DNA from: Candidatus Phyllobacterium onerii | GTDB taxonomy: Bacteria; Pseudomonadota; Alphaproteobacteria; Rhizobiales; Rhizobiaceae | Assembly: GCF_028331445.1 (NCBI RefSeq) | Contig: NZ_JAQMHX010000006.1 | Location: 1-64,000, forward strand | Direction: 5' to 3' | Length of the DNA: 64,000 nt | Shown: positions 37,560-45,659 of the stretch, piece by piece | Position numbering within the stretch: the stretch's first letter is position 1 | How the letters are laid out: each line of letters opens with the position of its first letter | Translations under genes and position numbers: made by a program | The notes under the pieces: generated by a model | Told to the model about the DNA's origin: nothing | Seen by the model: only the letters and a program-made list of their open reading frames with translations | Databases searched by the model: none

Positions 37560-37913
37560 CTAGAAGTCGAGTTCAAGTTCGACGCCATTGTCACGCCTGC
37601 GGCGAGGGTACCGATCGTCGTATCGGTCGTCCTCCCGGTATCTGTCCCGGCCGCGTCTAGAATCGGTGAAGACCGCAGCACAACCCTTATCTACCCAGAT
37701 AGCGCCTCGATTGTAGCCCCAACTGTCGCCAGCTATGCAGGGTCTTTTGGAAATCTGTCTTGCAACACGCGGGCGGCGCATGTCGGCATCGCATTCCCTG
37801 TATCTAAAGTTGCGCGATTCGCATCTGACGGAATCTTGCGCCTGCGCGGGCACCACCTGCAAGAATTGCGCGCCGCCAAAGACTACAGCGAATGCCAGGA
37901 TATATCGGTACAT
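37560..37913 (-). CDS. DUF3011-family secreted small protein
   Basis: Protein of 117 residues from ATG 37913, chosen for GAGGG four bases upstream; the longer frame from 37958 has no such site. It has a signal peptide (YILAFAVVFGGAQFLQVV, cleavage after AQA), then a DUF3011 region with spaced cysteines (VRCESRNFRYREC, RPCIAGDSWGYNRGAIWVD, KGCAAVF). The tail is very rich in Arg and Asp (RYREDDRYDDRYPRRRRD) and ends with ELELDF. It is probably periplasmic; the function is unknown. It is convergent with macB, with four bases between stops. Confidence 0.75.
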   Translation of the reverse strand: MYRYILAFAVVFGGAQFLQVVPAQAQDSVRCESRNFRYRECDADMRRPRVARQISKRPCIAGDSWGYNRGAIWVDKGCAAVFTDSRRGRDRYREDDRYDDRYPRRRRDNGVELELDF

Positions 37914-38029
37914 TTTCCCTCTCCGATACCGTTTCGAATCACCATTATGGTGCACCATTTTAAAGTCGAGTTGGCGATTTTTGTTCCGCGGTAGTTAATC
38001 ATTATTTGGCCCATGAAACTGTATCTTAT

Positions 38030-38911
38030 TTAAGAGAATCGCGCGTTTTCCCGGTTCACCATATCGGAAATGAAATTGGAGACCGCAGCGATGCGGCGAA
38101 GTGTACGAACGGATTCGTGATAGGCCAACCAGTAAGACCGGTGAATGGTGCGTTCGGGCAGGACTGGCACGAGATCTTCATGCTCGCGCGCAATGAACAT
38201 GTGGAGTATTCCGATACCTGCGCCAGCCCGCACCGCCTCGACCTGTCCAAGCGCACTCGAAATCTCAAATGCCGCTTTCCAGTCACGTGTGATTTCAGGC
38301 GCGTAGTTCAGCGACGGGCTGATGACGAGGTCATCGACGTATCCCACAAGGCGATGCGCCGAGAGCTCATCCACCGTCTGCGGCGCCCTACGTTCGGCGA
38401 GGTAGGAACGGCTGGCGTAGAGGCCGAGGCTGTAATCGACGAGCTTGCGCGCTACAAGGCGTCCCTGATCGGGGCGATCAACCGTGATGGCAATATCGGC
38501 TTCGCGCCGGGAAAGCGAAAATGAGCGGGGGACCGGCACCAACTGTATTTTCAAGTCTGGATAGCGGGCTGTCAGCAACGCCAATCTTGGTGCCAGGAAG
38601 GTAACGCCAAATCCATCCGGCGCCCCAATCCGAACTGATCCGGAGATGGCCACGTCAGCATCGCCGAGTGAAGAGCGGATGGATAGCATTTCCGCCTCCA
38701 TGCGCTCTGCAGACAATAGAAACTCTTCGCCTGCGTGCGTGAGTTCACATCCATTGGTACGCCGGGTGAGAAGCTTTGTATTAAGATCGTTCTCCAGCGC
38801 TGTCAGCCGTCGCGCAACTGTCGCGTGGTTGAGCCCTAGACGTCTTGCCGCCCCGAGAATCTGTTCGGACCGTGCAACAGCCAGGAAAATGCGCACATCA
38901 TCCCAATTCAT
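38030..38911 (-). CDS. LysR-family transcriptional regulator
   Basis: Protein of 293 residues from ATG 38911 (GGGAG upstream; the frame continues to 38950). The N-terminal LysR helix-turn-helix is WDDVRIFLAVARSEQILGAA and LGLNHATVARRLTALENDL. The remainder is the periplasmic-binding-like effector domain (DVAISGSVRIGAPDGFGVTF, RYPDLKIQLVPVPRSFSLSR, EADIAITVDRP). It is divergent from mmsA, with a TTGC-N7-GCAA site between the genes, so it probably regulates mmsA. The effector is unknown. Confidence 0.9.
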   Translation of the reverse strand: MNWDDVRIFLAVARSEQILGAARRLGLNHATVARRLTALENDLNTKLLTRRTNGCELTHAGEEFLLSAERMEAEMLSIRSSLGDADVAISGSVRIGAPDGFGVTFLAPRLALLTARYPDLKIQLVPVPRSFSLSRREADIAITVDRPDQGRLVARKLVDYSLGLYASRSYLAERRAPQTVDELSAHRLVGYVDDLVISPSLNYAPEITRDWKAAFEISSALGQVEAVRAGAGIGILHMFIAREHEDLVPVLPERTIHRSYWLAYHESVRTLRRIAAVSNFISDMVNRENARFS

Positions 38912-38963
38912 AAAAGTCTCCCGCTCAGAGTCGTACTTCAATTTTTGCACAACGGATACGCTT

Positions 38964-38978
38964 TTGCTTGGCTTGCAA
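38964..38978. promoter_or_regulatory. TTGC-N7-GCAA site, likely LysR operator
   Basis: A 15-bp dyad of the T-N11-A type typical for LysR proteins (TTGC at 38964-38967, GCAA at 38975-38978) lies in the 130-bp gap between the divergent LysR gene and mmsA. The fit to the family rule and the position support it. Confidence 0.45.
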
Positions 38979-39043
38979 TAAAGTTTTTGAAGCGCGATGA
39001 TGGTTGCAACAGAAATCCAACTATTACCGGGAGGTTATTCGCT

Positions 39044-40540
39044 ATGCGTGACGTAGGACATTTCATCGGTGGCAAGCATGTCGCCGGAACCAGCGGTCGC
39101 ACGACCGAGATTTTCCAGCCGATGGACGGAACTGTTCAGGGCCGCGTTGCACTTGCGACACCGGCGGAAGTTCGCGCTGCAGTAGAGAATGCGAAAGCTG
39201 CGCAGCCCGCCTGGGCCACAACCAACCCGCAGCGCCGGGTGCGCGTCATGCGCAAGTTCCTCGAACTGGTGGAAGCCGAGTATGATTCGTTGGCCGAACT
39301 TCTGGCACGCGAGCATGGCAAGACAATCCCTGATGCCAAGGGTGATATACAGCGCGGTCTGGAAGTGGTCGAGGTGTGCCTCGGTGCAGCGCATATGCTG
39401 AAGGGCGAGTTTTCTGACAGCGCCGGAACTGGCATCGATGTCTATTCAATGCGGCAGCCTCTCGGGGTAGTTGCCGGCATCACCCCGTTCAATTTTCCTG
39501 CAATGATCCCGCTATGGAAAGCCGGCCCGGCAATCGTGTCTGGTAACGCCTTTATTCTGAAGCCTTCAGAACGCGATCCAGGCGTGCCTATGCGCCTTGC
39601 AGAGCTTTTCATCGAAGCGGGGCTTCCTGCAGGCATCTTCAACGTCGTCAATGGGGACAAGGAAGCGGTCGATGCGATCCTTGACGACCCGGACATCAAG
39701 GCTGTCGGCTTTGTTGGCTCAACCCCGATTGCTCAGTACATTTACACTCGCGCTACGGCGAACGGTAAGCGTGCCCAGTGCTTTGGCGGCGCCAAGAATC
39801 ACATGATCATTATGCCGGATGCCGATATGGACCAAACTGTCGATGCACTGATTGGTGCTGGATATGGCTCTGCCGGCGAGCGTTGCATGGCTATTTCCGT
39901 GGCGGTACCTGTTGGCAAGGACACGGCTGATCGCCTTGTCGAGCGGCTGATCCCCCGCGTGGAAAGCCTGAAGGTTGGCCCTTCGACCGACATGTCTGCC
40001 GATTATGGTCCGGTTGTTACCAAACAGGCGCTGGAGCGCATCCAGGGTTATGTGAATCTCGGCGTGGAAGAAGGTGCCAAACTCGTGGTCGATGGTCGTG
40101 GTTTCACGATGCAAGGCTATGAGAACGGTTTCTACATGGGCGGCTGCCTGTTTGATCATGTGACGCCAGACATGCGGATCTATAAAGAAGAAATCTTCGG
40201 ACCGGTTTTGGGTATCGTTCGCGCCGATACATACGAGGACGCGATCCGCCTGCCAAACGAACATGAATATGGCAATGGCGTTGCAATTTTCACGCGTGAT
40301 GGCGATGCGGCCCGCGATTTTGCCTCTCGTGTTCAGGTCGGAATGGTAGGTATCAACGTGCCGATCCCGGTTCCGATCGCTTATTATACATTTGGGGGTT
40401 GGAAGGGTTCCGGTTTCGGCGATTTGAACCAGCATGGTCCCGATGCGTTCCGCTTCTATACCAAGACCAAGACGGTCACGTCTCGCTGGCCTTCCGGCGT
40501 CAAGGACGGTGCCGAGTTCGTTATCCCGACGATGAAATAA
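39044..40540 (+). CDS. mmsA: CoA-acylating methylmalonate-semialdehyde dehydrogenase
   Basis: Protein of 498 residues from ATG 39044 with GGGAGG nine bases upstream; the frame runs back to 38945 but into the regulatory gap. It has the aldehyde dehydrogenase fold with MmsA/IolA features: MRDVGHFIGGKHVAGTSGRT, GVVAGITPFNFPAMIPLWKA, cofactor motif GFVGSTPIAQYIY and catalytic Cys281 in SAGERCMAISVAV. It converts methylmalonate or malonate semialdehyde to propionyl- or acetyl-CoA in valine, beta-alanine and inositol breakdown. It stands alone with its LysR partner; a strong terminator follows. Confidence 0.94.
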   Translation: MRDVGHFIGGKHVAGTSGRTTEIFQPMDGTVQGRVALATPAEVRAAVENAKAAQPAWATTNPQRRVRVMRKFLELVEAEYDSLAELLAREHGKTIPDAKGDIQRGLEVVEVCLGAAHMLKGEFSDSAGTGIDVYSMRQPLGVVAGITPFNFPAMIPLWKAGPAIVSGNAFILKPSERDPGVPMRLAELFIEAGLPAGIFNVVNGDKEAVDAILDDPDIKAVGFVGSTPIAQYIYTRATANGKRAQCFGGAKNHMIIMPDADMDQTVDALIGAGYGSAGERCMAISVAVPVGKDTADRLVERLIPRVESLKVGPSTDMSADYGPVVTKQALERIQGYVNLGVEEGAKLVVDGRGFTMQGYENGFYMGGCLFDHVTPDMRIYKEEIFGPVLGIVRADTYEDAIRLPNEHEYGNGVAIFTRDGDAARDFASRVQVGMVGINVPIPVPIAYYTFGGWKGSGFGDLNQHGPDAFRFYTKTKTVTSRWPSGVKDGAEFVIPTMK

Positions 40541-40543
40541 CAC

Positions 40544-40574
40544 AAAAATGCCGCCGGTCTCCGGCGGCATTTTT
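40544..40574. terminator. Bidirectional rho-independent terminator between mmsA and the GntR gene
   Basis: AAAAATGCCGCCGG and CCGGCGGCATTTTT form a perfect 14-bp stem around TCT, with A and T runs on the two outer sides, so it can stop both the plus-strand mmsA transcript and the convergent GntR transcript. Confidence 0.92.
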
Positions 40575-40576
40575 GT

Positions 40577-41230
40577 CTAAGGTGCCAGGGTACGCAAGTG
40601 ATCAATAAGTTTGGTGGCCTCTTCAGACGCTCGATCCGGTGCGCCGGCAATGATTGCTTCTATCAATGCCTTGTGAGCGCCTCCTGATTGCTGAAGGCTT
40701 CCTGGTCTCTGCAAGCGGAACCAAAAACGCCGGCTATGGGTTTGAAGCGGTGACGCAAGCCGGGCAGCAAACGGGTTTTCCGCTGCTTGGCCAAGCACAG
40801 TATCGAAAATTTTGTCTGCTATCAGGAAGCGGCTGACATCGTCGGACGCAAGAGCGGTGCTCATGGCGTCGGAGGCCTCCTTTAATCGCTTGTGGTGGAG
40901 GGCTGCACCAAAGCGGGCGGCATCGCGGGCGAGGACGCGTTCAACCCCCTCGCGGGTGTCCAGTATTTTACCGAAATCCTGCAAATTGAGCGGGGCTATG
41001 GCGATGCCGGAGCGCGGCCGGATTTCCATCAGGCCTTCCCAAGCAAGCTTTTGTACTGCCTCACGCACCGGAGTGCGACCCATCCCTGTGATATCCGTCA
41101 GTGCCCTTTCGTTGACGATCGAGCCTGGCTCCAGTTTGAGTGTTACGATCATCTCCTCCAACTGGCGATAGGCGAGTTCCGCCAGGCTCTCGCCCGTTTG
41201 TGCAACCGTGTGGATGGTCGTTTGATACAT
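40577..41230 (-). CDS. GntR-family regulator (FCD) of the hydroxyproline operon
   Basis: Protein of 217 residues from ATG 41230 with GAGAGAA upstream; ATG 41257 would add nine residues. The winged helix-turn-helix reads ELAYRQLEEMIVTLKLEPGS and LTDITGMGRTPVREAVQKLA, followed by an FCD domain (KILDTREGVERVLARDAARF, HKRLKEASDAM, IADKIFDTVLGQAAENPF). In Sinorhizobium meliloti the hyp genes for hydroxyproline use are repressed by a GntR protein, HypR; this gene is divergent from the equivalent enzymes with a palindrome between and probably has the same role. Confidence 0.88.
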   Translation of the reverse strand: MYQTTIHTVAQTGESLAELAYRQLEEMIVTLKLEPGSIVNERALTDITGMGRTPVREAVQKLAWEGLMEIRPRSGIAIAPLNLQDFGKILDTREGVERVLARDAARFGAALHHKRLKEASDAMSTALASDDVSRFLIADKIFDTVLGQAAENPFAARLASPLQTHSRRFWFRLQRPGSLQQSGGAHKALIEAIIAGAPDRASEEATKLIDHLRTLAP

Positions 41231-41277
41231 AAGTCGTTCTCTCGGATTGACAGCCATAAGTGTTATAGATATATTTG

Positions 41278-41287
41278 TGATATATCA
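41278..41287. promoter_or_regulatory. TGATATATCA palindrome, putative GntR operator
   Basis: A perfect 10-bp palindrome in the short gap between the divergent GntR regulator and the hydroxyproline operon, immediately before the ribosome binding site of the deaminase gene. Its AT-rich dyad suits a GntR/FCD operator; binding is inferred. Confidence 0.4.
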
Positions 41288-41303
41288 AGAAGGAGCAAGC
41301 GTC

Positions 41304-42197
41304 ATGTGGTCAGGTGTATTTCCGGCAGTTACCAGCAAATTCACAGCGAATGATAGTCTCGATCATGGTGAAATGGAACGCTGCTTTGCGCTGCTGATGG
41401 ATGCAGGCTGCGACGGATTGATCGTGGCAGGGTCTCTTGGCGAAGGACCGATGCTTAGCCATGATGAGAAACTCGAGGTCTTGAAGACTGCGCAGCGCGT
41501 TGCCAAAGGCAGGCCCGTGCTCCTGACCATCAATGAAGCGGCAACGCGTGACGGTGCAGCGCTGGCAAAACGCGCTGCCAAAGCTGGTGCGGACGGCCTG
41601 ATGCTCGTTCCCAGTCCGATCTACCACACAGACCCCGAAGAAACAGTGACAACGCTGAAAGCTGTGGCGGCGGCGGGCGACTTGCCTGTAATGATCTATT
41701 CCAATCGCATCGCTTACCGCGTCGACGTAACGAGTGAAATCCTGACGGAACTTGCATCGGATCAACATTTCGTCGCGATCAAGGAATCCTCGGATGACGT
41801 TCGCCGTACCACAGATATCATCAACATCTTCGGTACTCGGTATGACCTCTTTACCGGTGTAGACAATCTCGCATTCGAGGCGTTGACCGCTGGCGCCATC
41901 GGCTGGGTTGCCGGCCTCGTTACTGCTTTTCCGAAGGAAACTGTTGCTATCTACAAATTGGTCATGGCTGAACGTTATGCCGAGGCGCTGGAAATTTATC
42001 GCTGGTTCCGTCCTCTTCTCGACCTCGATGTTTCCACATACCTCGTACAGAACATCAAACTGGCGGAAGTGCATGAAATTGGAACAAATGACCGCGTTCG
42101 CCTGCCGCGCCAGCCGCTTCGCGGCGAGCGCCGTGCTGCTGTCGAGAAGACCGTCATGGACGCGATCGCATCCCGCCCGAAACTCCCTGCGCTTTGA
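41304..42197 (+). CDS. DapA-family 1-pyrroline-4-hydroxy-2-carboxylate deaminase (hydroxyproline pathway)
   Basis: Protein of 297 residues from ATG 41304 with AAGGAG nine bases upstream. It has a DHDPS/NAL-type TIM barrel: GVFPAVTSKFTANDSLDHGE, GSLGEGPMLSHDEK, active-site Tyr132 in VMIYSNRIAYR and Schiff-base Lys160 in FVAIKESSDDVRRT. The family alone is ambiguous (dihydrodipicolinate synthase, sugar-acid aldolases). Neighbouring D-hydroxyproline oxidase and epimerase genes make the deaminase (HypD/LhpC), which yields 2-oxoglutarate semialdehyde and ammonia, the best call. Confidence 0.82.
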   Translation: MWSGVFPAVTSKFTANDSLDHGEMERCFALLMDAGCDGLIVAGSLGEGPMLSHDEKLEVLKTAQRVAKGRPVLLTINEAATRDGAALAKRAAKAGADGLMLVPSPIYHTDPEETVTTLKAVAAAGDLPVMIYSNRIAYRVDVTSEILTELASDQHFVAIKESSDDVRRTTDIINIFGTRYDLFTGVDNLAFEALTAGAIGWVAGLVTAFPKETVAIYKLVMAERYAEALEIYRWFRPLLDLDVSTYLVQNIKLAEVHEIGTNDRVRLPRQPLRGERRAAVEKTVMDAIASRPKLPAL

Positions 42198-42213
42198 GCC
42201 AGTCGGCTGATTG

Positions 42214-43470
42214 ATGGGCGGCCAACGTTCGGACACAAAGGAAATTGTTATCGTAGGTGCCGGCATTGTCGGCATCGTCGTTGCCGCCTATCTTTCCGAG
42301 ATTGGCCACAAGGTGCTTGTTATCGACAGGCAGGGTATCTGTGAAGGGACAAGCGCCGGCAACGCCGGGGCATTGGCATTTTCCGATATTCTTCCCATGG
42401 CTTCGAAGGGCGTTCTTGCCAAGGTGCCGGGTTGGCTTGTCGACCCCCTTGGACCATTCTCGATTCGCCCATCATATCTGCCAAAGCTTGCACCTTGGCT
42501 CTACCGGTTCTGGCGCGCCAGCCGCACTGATGCTCTTGAGCGGACCGTACAGGCGCAGGGCGCGCTAATGCGACTAGCCGAGCCGGAAATGCTTGGTTTG
42601 ATGGAGCGTGCAAGTATTCGCAGTATGGTGCGCGAGGATGGCTCGCTTGAACTCTATGAAAGCGAAGAGGAACTGAATGCGGCCCTGCCGGGCTGGAACG
42701 CCCGTAAGCGAGCGGGCATTCCCTTTGAGCATCTGCGCGGCGAAGAGCTTGCCACAAGCCAACCCGGTCTCGCATCGCGCTTTGTTGCTGGCACCTTTGT
42801 GCCTGGCTGGAAGACGGTCAGTGATCCTCAGCATGTGGGTAAGGGCCTGTGGCTGTACGCAGCACGTCTTGGTGCTGAATTTCTGTGTGCCGAGGTCAGT
42901 GCTGTTGCGGCAAGAGAAAGCGGTGCGACGATTCAGCTGGCAGACGGCACACGTATCGAAGCTGCAAAACTGATTATTGCTGCTGGTGCATGGTCGCACC
43001 GGCTGGCAAAGAGTTTGGGTGATGCAATTCCTCTCGAGACCGAGCGAGGTTATAATACAACCTTGCCGGTGGGGGCATTCGATCTTAAGCGTCAGCTCAT
43101 TTTCTCGGGCCACGGCTTTGTGGTAACGCCACTCGAAACCGGTATCCGTATCGGCGGCGCAGTCGAATTTGGTGGACTGGATCTGCCACCAAACTACAAA
43201 CGATCCGAAGCGATGTTGACGAAGGCGAAAATGTTCATGCCTGACCTTGATACTTCAGGCGGTACGCAGTGGATGGGATATCGGCCGTCCTCGCCGGATT
43301 CATTGCCCGTTATCGGCTATGCAAGAACCAGCAAAAGTGTTCTCTATGCTTTTGGCCACGGCCATCTTGGACTGACACAATCGGCGGCAACGGGACGCTT
43401 GATTACGGATTTGATTGTTGGAACAAATCCTTCAATTCCGATCGGACCATTCAGCCCGCAACGTTTCTAA
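42214..43470 (+). CDS. FAD-dependent D-amino acid dehydrogenase/oxidase, probably D-hydroxyproline dehydrogenase
   Basis: Protein of 418 residues from ATG 42214 (TTG 42211 directly precedes it), 16 bp after the deaminase gene. DadA/DAAO family: the N-terminal FAD dinucleotide motif EIVIVGAGIVGIVVAAYL, IDRQGICEGTSAGNAGALAF, a substrate domain, and the C-terminal FAD loop MGYRPSSPDSLPVIGYA and FGHGHLGLTQSAATG. It should oxidise cis-4-hydroxy-D-proline to 1-pyrroline-4-hydroxy-2-carboxylate, the step between epimerase and deaminase encoded on either side. D-proline or other D-amino acids are alternative substrates. Confidence 0.86.
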   Translation: MGGQRSDTKEIVIVGAGIVGIVVAAYLSEIGHKVLVIDRQGICEGTSAGNAGALAFSDILPMASKGVLAKVPGWLVDPLGPFSIRPSYLPKLAPWLYRFWRASRTDALERTVQAQGALMRLAEPEMLGLMERASIRSMVREDGSLELYESEEELNAALPGWNARKRAGIPFEHLRGEELATSQPGLASRFVAGTFVPGWKTVSDPQHVGKGLWLYAARLGAEFLCAEVSAVAARESGATIQLADGTRIEAAKLIIAAGAWSHRLAKSLGDAIPLETERGYNTTLPVGAFDLKRQLIFSGHGFVVTPLETGIRIGGAVEFGGLDLPPNYKRSEAMLTKAKMFMPDLDTSGGTQWMGYRPSSPDSLPVIGYARTSKSVLYAFGHGHLGLTQSAATGRLITDLIVGTNPSIPIGPFSPQRF

Positions 43471-43478
43471 GGAGTATC

Positions 43479-44480
43479 ATGGCGCGCCATTCCTTTTTCT
43501 GTGTCGATGGTCATACTTGTGGCAATCCAGTACGTCTGGTAGCGGGTGGCGGCCCCAATCTTTCCGGTTCGACGATGATGGAAAAGCGGGCGCATTTCCT
43601 GGCGGAATTCGACTGGATCCGTACAGGACTGATGTTCGAGCCGCGGGGGCACGACATGATGTCCGGATCGATTCTGTATCCTCCTACCCGTGACGATTGC
43701 GATGTGGCGGTGCTGTTCATCGAAACGTCCGGCTGCCTTCCCATGTGCGGACATGGAACGATCGGTACGGTGACGATGGCGATCGAACACGGCCTGATAA
43801 CACCGAAGACACCAGGTATCCTCAAGCTCGATACACCCGCTGGCCCTGTGGTCGCGGAGTACGAACTAGACGGCCAGTATGTCTCCAGCGTGCGGATTAC
43901 CAATGTTCCTGCATTTCTCTATGCCGAGAAGCTGGAAGTCGAATGTCCGGATTTGGGAACGTTATTCGTAGATGTTGCCTATGGTGGGAATTTCTATGCG
44001 ATCGTCGATCCCCAGGAGAATTTCAAGGATATTGCCGACTACCGAGCGCTCGATCTTATCGGCTGGAGTCCGATACTCCGGGAGCGCCTAAATGAGCGCT
44101 ATTCGTTTCAGCATCCAGAAAAGCACGATATCAATACCCTCAGCCATATTCTTTGGACCGGCGCGCCGACGCAACCAGAAGCCCATGCACGCAACGCGGT
44201 TTTCTATGGGGATAAGGCGATCGATCGTTCGCCCTGTGGAACCGGAACATCCGCCCGTATGGCGCAGTTAGCGGCCAAGGGGAAGCTGAAACCAGGCGAT
44301 GATTTCGTGCACGAATCCATAATCGGCTCGCTGTTTCATGGCAGGGTCGAAGAGGCCAGCAGCGTGGCAGGAAAGCCGGCAATCATTCCATCAATTACAG
44401 GGTGGGCGCGCATGACAGGATATAACACCATCTTCATAGATGACCGCGATCCGTTTGCTCATGGCTTTGTCGTCAAATAG
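43479..44480 (+). CDS. 4-hydroxyproline 2-epimerase (proline racemase family)
   Basis: Protein of 333 residues from ATG 43479 with AAGGAG upstream; the long open frame to 43269 is overlap with the oxidase gene. It has the proline racemase fold with both catalytic cysteines: Cys90 in LPMCGHGTIGTV and Cys253 in DRSPCGTGTSARM. The start MARHSFFCVDGHTCGNPVRL is that of hydroxyproline epimerases rather than of true proline racemases. The Brucella homologue PrpA, first described as a proline racemase and B-cell mitogen, is such an enzyme. It converts trans-4-hydroxy-L-proline to the cis-D form, the entry step. Confidence 0.92.
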   Translation: MARHSFFCVDGHTCGNPVRLVAGGGPNLSGSTMMEKRAHFLAEFDWIRTGLMFEPRGHDMMSGSILYPPTRDDCDVAVLFIETSGCLPMCGHGTIGTVTMAIEHGLITPKTPGILKLDTPAGPVVAEYELDGQYVSSVRITNVPAFLYAEKLEVECPDLGTLFVDVAYGGNFYAIVDPQENFKDIADYRALDLIGWSPILRERLNERYSFQHPEKHDINTLSHILWTGAPTQPEAHARNAVFYGDKAIDRSPCGTGTSARMAQLAAKGKLKPGDDFVHESIIGSLFHGRVEEASSVAGKPAIIPSITGWARMTGYNTIFIDDRDPFAHGFVVK

Positions 44481-44689
44481 TCCCTTTTGGATCACTGGAG
44501 AATTAAGGCGCGACTAGTCAATTCGTCTAACACGAGCGAAAACGCCGGAATTTCTGTTGCATTGTATATTAAATTTGGTGAAAATTTCCGGAGAATATAT
44601 GTCAGCAAATGTAACGTTGTTGTGTCAGCCAAAAAAGCAGTTGCTTTCTCTAACGCAGACGCTAGGTGTAAAGACATTGGGGTAATGGG

Positions 44690-44716
44690 AACCGGATAAA
44701 AAAACCGGATAAAAAA
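44690..44716. repeat. Two tandem 13-bp repeats upstream of livH
   Basis: AACCGGATAAAAA occurs twice with a 13-bp period just before the liv operon, flanked by GGGAA (44687-44691) and TTCCC (44718-44722). The rest of the 44481-44746 gap holds no gene. It may be a regulator site in the liv promoter region or simple slippage. Confidence 0.5.
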
Positions 44717-44746
44717 CTTCCCAATAAAATGAGGGGTATCGTTGCG

Positions 44747-45655
44747 ATGGAGTACTTCATCCAGCAATCGATCAATGGATTGACGCTTGGTTCGATCTAT
44801 GGGCTGATCGCCATCGGCTATACGATGGTTTACGGAATTATCGGTATGATCAACTTCGCCCACGGCGATGTTTTCATGCTCGGCGCCTTCATGGCGATGA
44901 TTGTTTTTCTTGCCTTGACTACTTTCATTGGAGGTGTGCCAGTCGTTCTCGCACTGCTCCTGATGATGATTGTGGCAATGCTGCTGACGGGGTTGTGGAG
45001 CTGGACGATCGAGCGCCTGGCCTACCGGCCCTTGCGCGGGTCGTTCCGTCTCGCACCGTTGATTACAGCGATCGGCATGTCGATCGCGTTGTCCAATTTC
45101 GTGCAGGTCACACAGGGTCCGCGTAACAAGCCGATCCCGCCACTCGTCAACGGTGGCATCACAATTTACGGTACGAACATCACAGTTGCCTACAAACAGA
45201 TGGTCATCATCATCGTGACAGTGATCCTGCTTGCTGCCTTCTGGTATCTTGTCAACAAAACGACGCTCGGAAGGGCGCAGCGCTCCTGTGAACAAGACCG
45301 CAAGATGGCGGCTCTGCTGGGTATCGACGTGGACAAGACCATTTCCATGACCTTCGTTATGGGCGCCATGCTCGCGGCAGTCGCCGGCACACTTTATCTC
45401 ATGTTTTATGGCGTCATCTCCTTCACCGATGGTTTCACCCCAGGCGTTAAAGCTTTCACTGCCGCGGTGCTGGGTGGTATCGGCTCGCTCCCCGGCGCGG
45501 TGGTCGGCGGTCTGCTGATCGGGCTGATCGAGGCTCTTTGGTCCGCCTATTTCTCCATCGACTACAAGGACGTTGCCGCATTCTCGATTTTGGCAATTGT
45601 TCTGATCTTCCTGCCTTCCGGCATTCTCGGTCGGCCCGAAGTCGAAAAGGTTTAA
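44747..45655 (+). CDS. livH: Branched-chain amino acid ABC transporter permease LivH
   Basis: Protein of 302 residues from ATG 44747; ATG 44729 would add six residues but has no ribosome binding site, whereas GAGGGG lies upstream of 44747. Eight or so membrane segments form the LivH fold: [40 protein letters not shown], and the cytoplasmic loop [20 protein letters not shown] that contacts the ATPases. The C-terminal [17 protein letters not shown] is typical. It forms the channel with LivM, encoded five bases later. Confidence 0.94.
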   Translation: MEYFIQQSINGLTLGSIYGLIAIGYTMVYGIIGMINFAHGDVFMLGAFMAMIVFLALTTFIGGVPVVLALLLMMIVAMLLTGLWSWTIERLAYRPLRGSFRLAPLITAIGMSIALSNFVQVTQGPRNKPIPPLVNGGITIYGTNITVAYKQMVIIIVTVILLAAFWYLVNKTTLGRAQRSCEQDRKMAALLGIDVDKTISMTFVMGAMLAAVAGTLYLMFYGVISFTDGFTPGVKAFTAAVLGGIGSLPGAVVGGLLIGLIEALWSAYFSIDYKDVAAFSILAIVLIFLPSGILGRPEVEKV

Positions 45656-45659
45656 GCGT

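Noticed and set aside
39044..40540. mmsA product as the missing hydroxyproline-pathway dehydrogenase
   Set aside because: Its motifs are those of CoA-acylating methylmalonate-semialdehyde dehydrogenase, it has its own LysR regulator, and a bidirectional terminator separates it from the hydroxyproline operon.
41304..42197. dapA, lysine biosynthesis
   Set aside because: The fold is the same, but the operon with hydroxyproline epimerase and D-amino acid oxidase and the GntR regulator point to catabolism.
43479..44480. True proline racemase
   Set aside because: Both cysteines are present, as in the whole family, but the N-terminal sequence and the operon fit hydroxyproline 2-epimerase.
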